DNA from: JANQNX01 sp040217095
Lineage (GTDB): Bacteria > Pseudomonadota > Gammaproteobacteria > Eutrophobiales > Eutrophobiaceae
NCBI GenBank assembly: GCA_965229565.1
Contig: OZ245888.1
Span: 2,480,001 to 2,544,000 of the forward strand
Direction of reading: 5' to 3'
Length of the DNA stretch: 64,000 bases
Below the pieces are notes generated by a model that did not search any database, was not told the origin of the DNA, and saw nothing but the letters and a program-made list of their open reading frames with translations. Both the position numbers and the translations under genes were made by a program. Positions 43,679 to 52,031 of the stretch are shown piece by piece (position 1 is the first letter of the stretch; every line of letters begins with the position of its first letter).

Positions 43679-46222
43679 ATGAGCTTTTTGAATTATATAA
43701 GGCAACGCCTGGCAAATCGTGAGGATTCCGAACATGCCCAGTGTCTGGTGCGCCTTGGAATTGGCGGTTTATGGTATCTATACGTAGCCGTTCTGCATAG
43801 CTATCACACTTCGCTACCTGCGGAGGCCCTGGTTATACCGGTCATCTACTTCTTCCTGGTGATTGCTTCTTTCTTATGGATACTGGCGAATCCCGCGCCG
43901 CTCCCGTTCAGAAGATTCACCAACATGTTCATCGATTCCTTCCTGCTTTCTTATACACTTCTGTATCTCGATGAGTTTGGAGCAGCATTGATCGGAACAT
44001 ACTTGTTAATCACTTTCGGCTATGGCTTCCGTTTTGGTAACAAGTACCTGTTCACCTGTATGTTCTTTAACCTGATCGGGTTTGCGCTGGTTATTAAATA
44101 TATCCCTTTCTGGCGCGATCACCTGCTGTTGAGCTATGGCAGCATGATTGCCATGGTTATATTAACTGTCTATGTGTCCAGACTGATTTCGCTATTGCAA
44201 AATGCCATTGACGCAGCGAATGAGGCCAATGAGGCAAAGAGCCAGTTCCTGGCAAACATGAGCCATGAAATTCGTACGCCTTTAAACGGCGTGATAGGCA
44301 TGAGCACCTTATTGACAGAAACGGAACTGACACCGAAACAGAAGGATTACTCGCTGACCATCAATGCCTCGGCAAAAACCCTGTTGTCACTGATTAATGA
44401 CATACTGGATATTTCAAAAATAGAAGCCGGTAAAATCACGCCTGAAAATGTCGATTTCGATTTGCACGCGACAATCAATTCCACAGCGACCATGCTGAAC
44501 CTGCAGGCACATAAGAAAGGGTTGAAATTTATTGTTCATATTTCTCCGAATGTGCCATTTTTACTCAGAGGTGATGAACAGCATTTACGCCAGATACTTA
44601 TTAACCTTGTCAGTAATGCCATCAAGTTTACCGAGAGTGGCTCGATCGAAATATATGTTCGTAAAGTTGATACACCCGATTTCAAGAACAGGATTCGTTT
44701 TGAGGTAGTCGATACCGGAATGGGTATCGCCGAAAAAGACAAGGACAGACTGTTCGATAAATTTACCCAGGCAGATGAATCAATTACAAAAAAATACGGT
44801 GGCACAGGTTTGGGGATGGCCATTTCGAAACAACTGGTCGAACTGCTTGATGGCCACATCGACGTTACCAGTGAACCTGGTAAGGGTTCGACCTTCTGGT
44901 TTGAGCTTGATTTTGAATTGCAGGAGATGTTGTCCGAGGAAGACCATACCAATATCAATTTCAAAAAAATCAACCTGCTGATAGTCAGCCCAATAAAGCA
45001 GCAGTCACACCCTGTACAGGAACACCTTTCATACTGGTCTGTTAATTGTCATTACGCAAATAATGCCCAACAAGCGCTTCAACTTCTCTCTGATTCTGCG
45101 CAATCAAGTCGTTGCTACCATGCGGTGTTCGTCTATCAAAAGCACCTTGATACCAATCCGTTTAAATTTATAGAGCAGGCACAGTCACTGGACACTTATG
45201 TCAACCTGCCTTTTATACTGATTAACGATTATCTCGACACTCCTGTCGACGAGGCACGCCTGTTAAAAGCCGGTTATGCATCAACAATAAAAAGCAATAT
45301 TGACCGGGTTATGTTGTTCAGGGTACTGCATGCCGCCATATCCGGAATAGATTCTGAACCATCCTTGCATAATGTCGAGAAAGTGCTGGACAACAACCAA
45401 CGTTCTGAGTCTGTTACCGGACTGCGAATTCTGGTTGGTGAAGATAATGAAACAAACCGCAAGGTTATCCGAAATATACTTGAGCACGCGGAGCATCATG
45501 TGACATTGGCTGAAGATGGCGAGGCTGTACTGGATATACTGGAAGAACACGATTTTGATGTGATTATTCTTGATATGCAGATGCCGGTCATGGGAGGCAT
45601 AGAAGCGGCACAGATTTACCGGTACATGTATCCGGAAAAGAGAACAACACCTATCCTGATACTCACTGCAAATGCAACTACAGAGGCAATGAAGGCGTGT
45701 GAGGAGGCGAAGCTTGATGGTTACCTGACCAAACCTGTCGAACCCGCCAGGTTACTGGATAAAATTTACAAGGTGATTGATGTCCAGAATATTGCTGATA
45801 GCGGAAAGAAACATATACAGGACAGCAAAAATGTTATTGAAATACATAATCCCGATAACATTCCAATCATAGACATCAAGCTGATGAACTCACTTATGGA
45901 CATGTCGAAAGACAGGCAGTTCCTGCCCAAACTGGTCGACGGTTATATTCGTGACAGCCGGACTACAATTGAAAAAATCGAGGCCGGTATAAACGACGAT
46001 ATGCATGAAGCCATTGCTCGTCTTGCACATGCACTGGATGGTAGCTCGCGCTCTATCGGCGCCAAACGCCTGTCCAGGATCGCAGATAAACTCTCGAAAA
46101 AGTCATATCTTCAGCATGCTACTTCGCTGCAAGCAGACCTCGATGAAATAAAGCATGTGTTTCGTGATACGGAATCCGCAATGCTTGCTTTTATTGAAAA
46201 GAAACAAAGTAATTCCGTGTAA
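43679..46222 (+). CDS. rpfC: Hybrid sensor histidine kinase of the DSF system (RpfC)
   Basis: Membrane sensor for cis-2-unsaturated fatty-acid signals; passes phosphate to RpfG. 847 residues. A short N-terminal segment ends in DSEHAQ (16–21), the same motif found before the first membrane helix of Xanthomonas RpfC. Then about five membrane helices (25–172), HisKA with His196 (NMSHEIRTPLNG) and HATPase_c (NLVSNAIKFT, DTGMGIA, GTGLGMAIS). A degenerate receiver-like region (430–555) without the acidic motif comes next, then an intact receiver (about 582–700, GEDN, Asp632) and an HPt domain with His784 (LAHALDGSS). The pseudo-receiver makes it longer than the Xanthomonas protein. Confidence 0.9.
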   Translation: MSFLNYIRQRLANREDSEHAQCLVRLGIGGLWYLYVAVLHSYHTSLPAEALVIPVIYFFLVIASFLWILANPAPLPFRRFTNMFIDSFLLSYTLLYLDEFGAALIGTYLLITFGYGFRFGNKYLFTCMFFNLIGFALVIKYIPFWRDHLLLSYGSMIAMVILTVYVSRLISLLQNAIDAANEANEAKSQFLANMSHEIRTPLNGVIGMSTLLTETELTPKQKDYSLTINASAKTLLSLINDILDISKIEAGKITPENVDFDLHATINSTATMLNLQAHKKGLKFIVHISPNVPFLLRGDEQHLRQILINLVSNAIKFTESGSIEIYVRKVDTPDFKNRIRFEVVDTGMGIAEKDKDRLFDKFTQADESITKKYGGTGLGMAISKQLVELLDGHIDVTSEPGKGSTFWFELDFELQEMLSEEDHTNINFKKINLLIVSPIKQQSHPVQEHLSYWSVNCHYANNAQQALQLLSDSAQSSRCYHAVFVYQKHLDTNPFKFIEQAQSLDTYVNLPFILINDYLDTPVDEARLLKAGYASTIKSNIDRVMLFRVLHAAISGIDSEPSLHNVEKVLDNNQRSESVTGLRILVGEDNETNRKVIRNILEHAEHHVTLAEDGEAVLDILEEHDFDVIILDMQMPVMGGIEAAQIYRYMYPEKRTTPILILTANATTEAMKACEEAKLDGYLTKPVEPARLLDKIYKVIDVQNIADSGKKHIQDSKNVIEIHNPDNIPIIDIKLMNSLMDMSKDRQFLPKLVDGYIRDSRTTIEKIEAGINDDMHEAIARLAHALDGSSRSIGAKRLSRIADKLSKKSYLQHATSLQADLDEIKHVFRDTESAMLAFIEKKQSNSV

Positions 46223-46265
46223 ATTGCGGCAACGTCCTTGTTGCCGGTATTGATACGCAACCGCA

Positions 46266-47357
46266 TCAGGCCGCTTCGGCCAGTTGCACCGCGTCTGTTT
46301 TTTCCACCAGGTACGGGCTGGTAGGAATGCCGTTGAAATCCTGCCAACGATGGTTGTCATAATCGTAGAGCTTGCAACGTGACATCGTGACAAGGAAATC
46401 ACGCAGGCTGAATTTCACAACGTTCATCTCGTCACCCAGCTGCAGTGTCAATCGCTCCTGCGCCTTGTTCAGGTGATACAGCGGTATCCTGGGGTCAACA
46501 TGATGTGCCGTGTGCTCCATGATGTTATGGCTAACCATGTTGAACCAGCGTGGGTACTGGACGTGCATGGTAAAGTCTTCCTGGCTACCGATATCATTAC
46601 GCTCATCGATACTATCGCTCCACGGTATGGTTTCGTGAGTATGGTGCTGATAAACGGTAAACCCCATCATGAAATTCCATATTGCGAAGGGAAGCACGCA
46701 GGCCAGAAGCACCAGCTCCAGTGCCGAAGTATGCGCTAACAGGTTACCAGTGAGTGTCAGCAGGGCAATATAACCACCCAGGCAAGAGACAAGAAAAGCA
46801 AAATCGGCCATGGCTTTATTGTCTCGTTTATCATTACCGGTGAATGGGTAAAACTTGTGTTTCCACCATCTTTCGATCATGTAATAAAACATGATACCGG
46901 CCGGGCTTCTGTACAGTTTCTCCAGTTGTTGCCGCCACACAGGTAGTGCATCGAACTCCGCCCTGGACATCGGTGACCATGAGTTAATGCCCTTGACGTT
47001 ATTCGATTGATGATGATTGCGGTTGTGCTCTTCCAGCCAGAGCGTGTAATTGTGCAAGGAGGGTAGAAAGGCAACCCGCGCGATTAACTGGTTTGCCCTC
47101 TTGCTGCTGGTGTAGGCACCATGCGCAGCGTCATGCCCTATGACGAACAGAGATGCTATTTTCAAGCCGGCCAGGATTGAGCAGCCGATTTTTAACGACA
47201 TGCTTTCCAGGAATACGACGCCGGCAAGCAGGGCAAGGTAGAGAAGTATATCTATAAAAAATATGCTGTACGCCAGTCCATCTGACGGTTTGGCATAATC
47301 ACTTACAGATAAACGCAATTGCTTGGTGTTGAGCTTTTCCATTTTATTCACCTTCAT
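46266..47357 (-). CDS. Membrane fatty-acid desaturase linked to rpfF
   Basis: Di-iron integral membrane desaturase. 363 residues with three histidine boxes: HDAAHGAY (about 84–91), EHNRNHHQS (about 119–127) and HTAHHVDPRIPLYH (near 295). Membrane segments flank them. The family introduces double bonds into acyl chains of lipids or acyl carriers using O2 and reduced ferredoxin-like donors. It follows rpfF by 30 bases on the same strand, so it is probably in the same transcript. It might alter the acyl substrate of RpfF or the DSF product; this is inference. Converges on rpfC with a 43-base gap. Confidence 0.85.
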   Translation of the reverse strand: MKVNKMEKLNTKQLRLSVSDYAKPSDGLAYSIFFIDILLYLALLAGVVFLESMSLKIGCSILAGLKIASLFVIGHDAAHGAYTSSKRANQLIARVAFLPSLHNYTLWLEEHNRNHHQSNNVKGINSWSPMSRAEFDALPVWRQQLEKLYRSPAGIMFYYMIERWWKHKFYPFTGNDKRDNKAMADFAFLVSCLGGYIALLTLTGNLLAHTSALELVLLACVLPFAIWNFMMGFTVYQHHTHETIPWSDSIDERNDIGSQEDFTMHVQYPRWFNMVSHNIMEHTAHHVDPRIPLYHLNKAQERLTLQLGDEMNVVKFSLRDFLVTMSRCKLYDYDNHRWQDFNGIPTSPYLVEKTDAVQLAEAA

Positions 47358-47387
47358 AATGGTTCAGTTGATAATTCCGAAGTCTAC

Positions 47388-48284
47388 TCATGCAGAAACT
47401 GAATTGATTATTTGATTGCTGCGTATGGAGTGTTTCTTTTGACTACGCACAAGACGTGACATGGTTCTTAAGTCCTTGTCGGAAATCTCGAACGCGGCCT
47501 CCACCCAGATTTCGCCTATATCAATCAGGTCCTGATAGTTAATAGGGCTGGAAATCTGCCTCGTTTTGCGCAGGCATTTCAGGGTGTTGAGTCTTTTTCG
47601 GTTACTACGCATAAAGGCATTTACGGCATCCACACCATCACCATCTTCAACAACCTGGTCGATGACACCGATGTCCTCAAGCTCGCTGGCACGGTAAAGA
47701 TTACCGCTTAGCATCAGTTTCTCAGCTGTTTTCGGGCTGACTCTTTGCGTAAGCAGGTTGTAGGCACCCATGCCTGGAAACAGGTTGAACAATACTTCCG
47801 GGAAACCCATCTCTGCACTCTCTTCAGCAATCACTACCTGGCTTGAGAGCGCAGCTTCAAATCCGCCTCCCAGTGCATTGCCATGGATCAGTGAAATGGT
47901 TGTGATGTCGAATTCACGACCGATATAGCTGTAGTAAACGGCATCAATGCATAATTTGGCGTAATGCCTTAATGCTGCACGGTCTCCACTTTCTATACAG
48001 CTGATGAAATACTCGAGATCACCACCGAAACTGAATACCGGGTGATTTGAAGTAATCACACAGTAGTCTATTTCGACAGATGTACCATTACAGGCGAGTT
48101 TGCCATCGTGATGGCGCAGGATGTTCTGGAACTTGTCCAGTTCACTTAACAGCTTAATGGTGTAACAGGAACGCGGTTTAGAGTTGAAATAAAGCCATAC
48201 CGCTTTCATTTCAGGATCGATATACAGGTCAAGTTCTTCAAACTTGTTGAGTAGCAGTTCACTGCTGTATCTAACGTTATCCAT
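47388..48284 (-). CDS. rpfF: DSF synthase, crotonase family (RpfF)
   Basis: Makes the diffusible signal factor, a cis-2-unsaturated fatty acid, from 3-hydroxyacyl-ACP by dehydration and thioester cleavage. 298 residues, crotonase fold. Both catalytic glutamates are present in family context: Glu143 in LGGGFEAALSS and Glu163 in MGFPEVLFNLFPGMGAY, equivalent to Glu141 and Glu161 of Xanthomonas RpfF. N-terminal and C-terminal lengths match that family and not ordinary enoyl-CoA hydratases. A good ribosome site (GGAGGAAG) precedes the ATG, and two hairpins lie in the leader. Its neighbours rpfG and rpfC confirm the role. Confidence 0.92.
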   Translation of the reverse strand: MDNVRYSSELLLNKFEELDLYIDPEMKAVWLYFNSKPRSCYTIKLLSELDKFQNILRHHDGKLACNGTSVEIDYCVITSNHPVFSFGGDLEYFISCIESGDRAALRHYAKLCIDAVYYSYIGREFDITTISLIHGNALGGGFEAALSSQVVIAEESAEMGFPEVLFNLFPGMGAYNLLTQRVSPKTAEKLMLSGNLYRASELEDIGVIDQVVEDGDGVDAVNAFMRSNRKRLNTLKCLRKTRQISSPINYQDLIDIGEIWVEAAFEISDKDLRTMSRLVRSQKKHSIRSNQIINSVSA

Positions 48285-48313
48285 GATCTTCCTCCAGTTT
48301 TATGACGAAAAAA

Positions 48314-48367
48314 CGTGACAAAAAAATTGAAGTCACGAAGTTAATTAACCAAGCATCAAAATGCTTG
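48314..48367 (-). promoter_or_regulatory. Two hairpins between ispF and rpfF
   Basis: Reading leftwards: a CAAGCAT/ATGCTTG stem (48350–48367, loop of 4), then CGTGAC/GTCACG (48314–48337, loop of 12) followed by T6. The second looks like a weak intrinsic terminator, ending ispF transcription or attenuating rpfF. It sits about 30 bases before the rpfF start. Confidence 0.5.
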
Positions 48368-48422
48368 ATACCAAACTAGAAGAGATTGCAAGTTTTGAAA
48401 AGTAAAAAGAGGAGAAAAAAGA

Positions 48423-48914
48423 CTAACTTGTGGACAATAAAACAACGGCATAGGCAACGATGCCCTCGCCCCTGCCAACGAACCCCATGCGTTCGGTTGT
48501 GCTCGCCTTGATATTGATTTGATCGGTATCAATACCGAGGTCACTGGATAGATTTGCTTTCATTTCAGTAAGATGCGGTGCCATCTTGGGAGACTGCGCG
48601 AGAATAGTGATATCGGCATTGATCAACGCATAAGCATTTTTACTCATTAAATCATTCACTTGCCTAAGCAATATGCGGCTATCTATGCCCTCGAATTCAG
48701 GGTCATTATCAGGGAAATAGCTGCCAATATCACCAAGGCCCATGCCGCCAAGCAAGGCATCACACAGGGCATGAATGACCGCGTCGGCATCAGAATGGCC
48801 TTCCAGACCCTTTTCATACGGAATGGTGACGCCACCCAGGACCAGGTCACGCCCTTTCACGAGTCGATGCGTGTCATACCCGTGCCCAATTCGCATTTTT
48901 TTTATATCACTCAT
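48423..48914 (-). CDS. ispF: 2-C-methyl-D-erythritol 2,4-cyclodiphosphate synthase
   Basis: Fifth step of the MEP isoprenoid pathway. 163 residues. Metal ligands in GHGYDTHRL, HSDADAVIHALCDALLG (about 43–59) and a C-terminal TTERMGFVGRGEGI. It overlaps ispD by 4 bases, the usual ispD–ispF pair. It ends the pyrG–kdsA–eno–ftsB–ispD–ispF run; truD and surE, which often follow, are absent and the rpf genes take that place. Confidence 0.95.
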   Translation of the reverse strand: MSDIKKMRIGHGYDTHRLVKGRDLVLGGVTIPYEKGLEGHSDADAVIHALCDALLGGMGLGDIGSYFPDNDPEFEGIDSRILLRQVNDLMSKNAYALINADITILAQSPKMAPHLTEMKANLSSDLGIDTDQINIKASTTERMGFVGRGEGIVAYAVVLLSTS

Positions 48915-49603
48915 GTAAGGTAGGTTTCTGCCTGCTTAAGATCATCTTTGTGGGTGATTTTTATGTTTTCGTGATGGCCTTCAACTAATTTTGGTCGGTA
49001 CCCGTGTAGCTCGATGGCCATCGCCTCATCCGTCACCATCAGCCCCTTTTCAAGTACATGTTGCAAGGCATCAAGCAATTTCCGGTAGCGAAACATTTGT
49101 GGCGTCTGTGCATGCCAGAGATTTTCACGTTCTACTGTTTCGGTGATTTCATTTTCGCTATTGGCGCGCTTCATGGTGTCTCGACAAGGTAATCCCAGTA
49201 TGCCACCAACCTCATGTCCATCCAGTTCATGAAGCAGGCGATCCAGTGCCTGTTGGCCCAGGCACGGGCGGGCAGCATCATGCACCAACACCCAGTCATT
49301 CGCTTGCGCGCGATCTGCCAGGCATACCACCGCATTAGTCACGGAGTTAAAACGTTCCTGGCCACCAGGCGCAACAATAATTTTTTCATGCGCAGAAATT
49401 GTTAACCCGGGCCAATAGTTGTCATCGCTGGCAACGGCAATGGCGATACCGGCAATATCGTCACGATTGATAAAACACTCGATGGTATGTTCGAGAATGG
49501 TCTTGCCATGAATCTCTATGTATTGCTTTGGCTTGTCAGCGCCAACCCGTTTACCTATACCGGCGGCAGGTATCGCTACCCAGTATTGAACGTCTTCAGG
49601 CAT
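48911..49603 (-). CDS. ispD: 2-C-methyl-D-erythritol 4-phosphate cytidylyltransferase
   Basis: Third step of the MEP pathway: transfers CMP to MEP. 230 residues. The CTP-binding N-terminus is IPAAGIGKRVGADKPKQY (about 11–28), and further motifs are VLVHDAARPCL and TQTPQMF-like HAQTPQMFRY. It lies 3 bases from ftsB and overlaps ispF by 4. Confidence 0.95.
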   Translation of the reverse strand: MPEDVQYWVAIPAAGIGKRVGADKPKQYIEIHGKTILEHTIECFINRDDIAGIAIAVASDDNYWPGLTISAHEKIIVAPGGQERFNSVTNAVVCLADRAQANDWVLVHDAARPCLGQQALDRLLHELDGHEVGGILGLPCRDTMKRANSENEITETVERENLWHAQTPQMFRYRKLLDALQHVLEKGLMVTDEAMAIELHGYRPKLVEGHHENIKITHKDDLKQAETYLT

Positions 49604-49606
49604 GCG

Positions 49607-49903
49607 CTAGTTTGTATTGGTCTGTGCTGCCGTGTAATCGATGATTTGGTAAAAAGTCTCATCGTACTTGATCATACCCATTTCACTACGCGCCCGTTCT
49701 TCAATGGCCTCGTAGCCTTGCTTGAGATCACGCACCTCGGCCGCAAGTGACTGGTTACGTTCCAGTAACTGGTTATTCTCGAATTCAATTTGTGCGATCT
49801 GCTGCTTGAGTTGGTTGACCTCGGTCAGGCTGCCATTACCCACCCATAACCGGTATTGCAAGAGTACCAGCAGCAGTACAAATACAATGGTCATTGGTTT
49901 CAT
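49607..49903 (-). CDS. ftsB: Cell division protein FtsB
   Basis: Small bitopic divisome protein that pairs with FtsL and FtsQ. 98 residues: one membrane helix (about 5–18), a leucine-zipper-like coiled coil (about 28–62, NQLKQQIAQIEFENNQLLERN) and the conserved GYEAIEERARSEMGMIKYDE. The position between eno and ispD is the usual one. Confidence 0.94.
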   Translation of the reverse strand: MKPMTIVFVLLLVLLQYRLWVGNGSLTEVNQLKQQIAQIEFENNQLLERNQSLAAEVRDLKQGYEAIEERARSEMGMIKYDETFYQIIDYTAAQTNTN

Positions 49904-49920
49904 ACGTATCTTCCGATCCG

Positions 49921-51204
49921 TTATTTCAAATTGTAAAAGGTATCCCTGCCGGGATAGCTTGCCTTGCTACCTAACTGGTCTTCAATTTTCATCAAGCGGT
50001 TATACTTCGCGACACGATCAGAACGTGACAGTGATCCAGTCTTGATCTGGCCGGCCGAAGTTGCAACTGCCAGGTCGGCAATGGTGGTATCTTCTGTTTC
50101 ACCGGAACGATGCGATATCACGGCGGTATAACCTGCTTTCTTCGCCATGTCGATCGCGGCCAGGGTTTCTGTCAGCGAACCAATCTGGTTGACCTTGATC
50201 AGGATGGAGTTACCCACGCCCTTATCGATCCCTTCCTGCAGGATACTGGTGTTGGTAACAAACAGGTCATCACCTACCAGCTGTACATCAGCACCCAGCT
50301 CATCGGTTAACAACTTCCAGCCATCCCAGTCATCCTCGGCCATACCATCTTCCATGGTAATGATGGGGTACTTATCAAACCAGGGCAGCAGGTAATCAAG
50401 GAATTCCTGTGCCGATAATTTTTTATTCTCGGATTCCAGCGTATAAACGCCGTCTTTATAGAATTCTGAACTGGCAACGTCCAGTCCCAACAGCATATCG
50501 TCACCGGCCTTGTAACCGGCCTTGCCTATGGCTTCCAGGATGACCTCGATGGCTTCCTCGTTGGAAGACAGGTTGGGCGCAAAACCACCTTCATCGCCTA
50601 CCGTCGTTCCAAGGCCACGCTTTGATAACACAGACTTCAATGCATGGAACACCTCGGTACCGTAGCGCACTGCCTCACGAATGCTTCCTGCGCCCACCGG
50701 TAAGATCATGAATTCCTGCATGTCCACGCTGTTATCAGCATGCGCACCACCATTGATGATATTCATCATCGGTACCGGCATCTGGAACGGCCCATCACCA
50801 CCCAGGTAGGCATATAGTGGCAAACCGTTTTCATTGGCGGCCGCATGTGCGGTGGCCATGGATACAGCGAGAATGGCATTGGCACCCATGTTTTCCTTGT
50901 TTTCCGTACCATCCAGTTCGATCATGGTCTGGTCAATATCGGCCTGGTCAGTGACTTCCTTGCCAGACAGCGCCGGGGCAATCCTGTCATGTATATTGGC
51001 AATCGCCGTAAGCACACCTTTACCAAGGTAGCGCTTGTCATCCATGTCACGCAGTTCCAGTGCCTCGCGTACACCGGTCGACGCACCGGAGGGGACCATG
51101 GCACTGCCAACAGCACCCTTTGTTGTGTAGACCTCGGCTTCAATGGTCGGGTTGCCTCTTGAGTCCAGCACCTCGCGGGCAATAATCTTGTTTATCGCTG
51201 ACAC
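49921..51204 (-). CDS. eno: Enolase
   Basis: Glycolytic interconversion of 2-phosphoglycerate and PEP. 427 residues. Markers are GNPTIEAEVYT near the N-terminus, the SGASTG loop (about 41–46), metal ligands in LGLDVASSEFY and TMEDGMAEDDWDGW, and the C-terminal LIKVNQIGSLTETL plus SHRSGETEDTTIADLAV. 17 bases separate it from kdsA and from ftsB. Confidence 0.97.
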   Translation of the reverse strand: MSAINKIIAREVLDSRGNPTIEAEVYTTKGAVGSAMVPSGASTGVREALELRDMDDKRYLGKGVLTAIANIHDRIAPALSGKEVTDQADIDQTMIELDGTENKENMGANAILAVSMATAHAAANENGLPLYAYLGGDGPFQMPVPMMNIINGGAHADNSVDMQEFMILPVGAGSIREAVRYGTEVFHALKSVLSKRGLGTTVGDEGGFAPNLSSNEEAIEVILEAIGKAGYKAGDDMLLGLDVASSEFYKDGVYTLESENKKLSAQEFLDYLLPWFDKYPIITMEDGMAEDDWDGWKLLTDELGADVQLVGDDLFVTNTSILQEGIDKGVGNSILIKVNQIGSLTETLAAIDMAKKAGYTAVISHRSGETEDTTIADLAVATSAGQIKTGSLSRSDRVAKYNRLMKIEDQLGSKASYPGRDTFYNLK

Positions 51205-51221
51205 TTGTTATCCTCTTTGTT

Positions 51222-52031
51222 CTAATTCTTGATTGTCTTGTCTATTGCGCACAGTGTTTCCAGTAACTCCGGCATCCTGTCCAGTGGCCAGGAATTGGGA
51301 CCGTCACTTAACGCTTTGTCCGGGTCCGGGTGGGTCTCCATGAACAGGCCGGAAATGCCAACGGCAATGGCAGCACGGGCCAGGGTAGGAACAAATTCTC
51401 GCTGCCCACCGGAAACCTTACCGGCGCCGCCCGGCATTTGTACAGAATGTGTAGCATCAAACACAACCGGTGCCCCGGTTTCCCGCATCACCACCAGCGA
51501 ACGCATGTCCGATACGAGATAATTATATCCGAATGAGGCACCCCGCTCACACACCATGATCTGGTCGTTTCCTGTCGCGCGGGCCTTTTCAACAACGTTG
51601 GTCATGTCCCACGGTGCCAGGAACTGGCCTTTCTTGATATTCACCGGCAAACCCTGGCTGGCAACCGACTGGATATAGTTGGTCTGTCGACACAAGAATG
51701 CCGGCGTTTGCAACACATCGACCACGCTGGCTACTTCGTCCAGTGGCGAATCCTCGTGCACATCGGTCAAAACCGGAACGCCGATTGACTTCCTGACCGC
51801 TGCCAATGCCTTTAGACCGGCCTCGATACCGGGGCCACGAAAACTGTCATGTGAACTGCGGTTGGCCTTGTCGAAAGACGATTTGAATATAAAGGGAATA
51901 TTCAGCGCCGTCGTCATTTCCTTGAGCGTACCGGCAACATCGGTAATCAACTGCTCGCTTTCAATAACACAGGGACCGGCGATCAGGAAAAAAGGCTGAT
52001 CCGGTCCAACTTCAAAATCACATAGCCGCAT
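51222..52031 (-). CDS. kdsA: 3-deoxy-8-phosphooctulonate synthase (KDO 8-P synthase)
   Basis: Condenses PEP with arabinose-5-phosphate for lipopolysaccharide KDO. 269 residues, DAHP-synthase-like barrel with FFLIAGPCVIESE (about 14–26), FKSSFDKANRSS, TDVHE and FLCRQTN. It overlaps pyrG by 14 bases. Asn in KANRSS is the non-metal class pattern, so it is likely the metal-independent form. Confidence 0.95.
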   Translation of the reverse strand: MRLCDFEVGPDQPFFLIAGPCVIESEQLITDVAGTLKEMTTALNIPFIFKSSFDKANRSSHDSFRGPGIEAGLKALAAVRKSIGVPVLTDVHEDSPLDEVASVVDVLQTPAFLCRQTNYIQSVASQGLPVNIKKGQFLAPWDMTNVVEKARATGNDQIMVCERGASFGYNYLVSDMRSLVVMRETGAPVVFDATHSVQMPGGAGKVSGGQREFVPTLARAAIAVGISGLFMETHPDPDKALSDGPNSWPLDRMPELLETLCAIDKTIKN

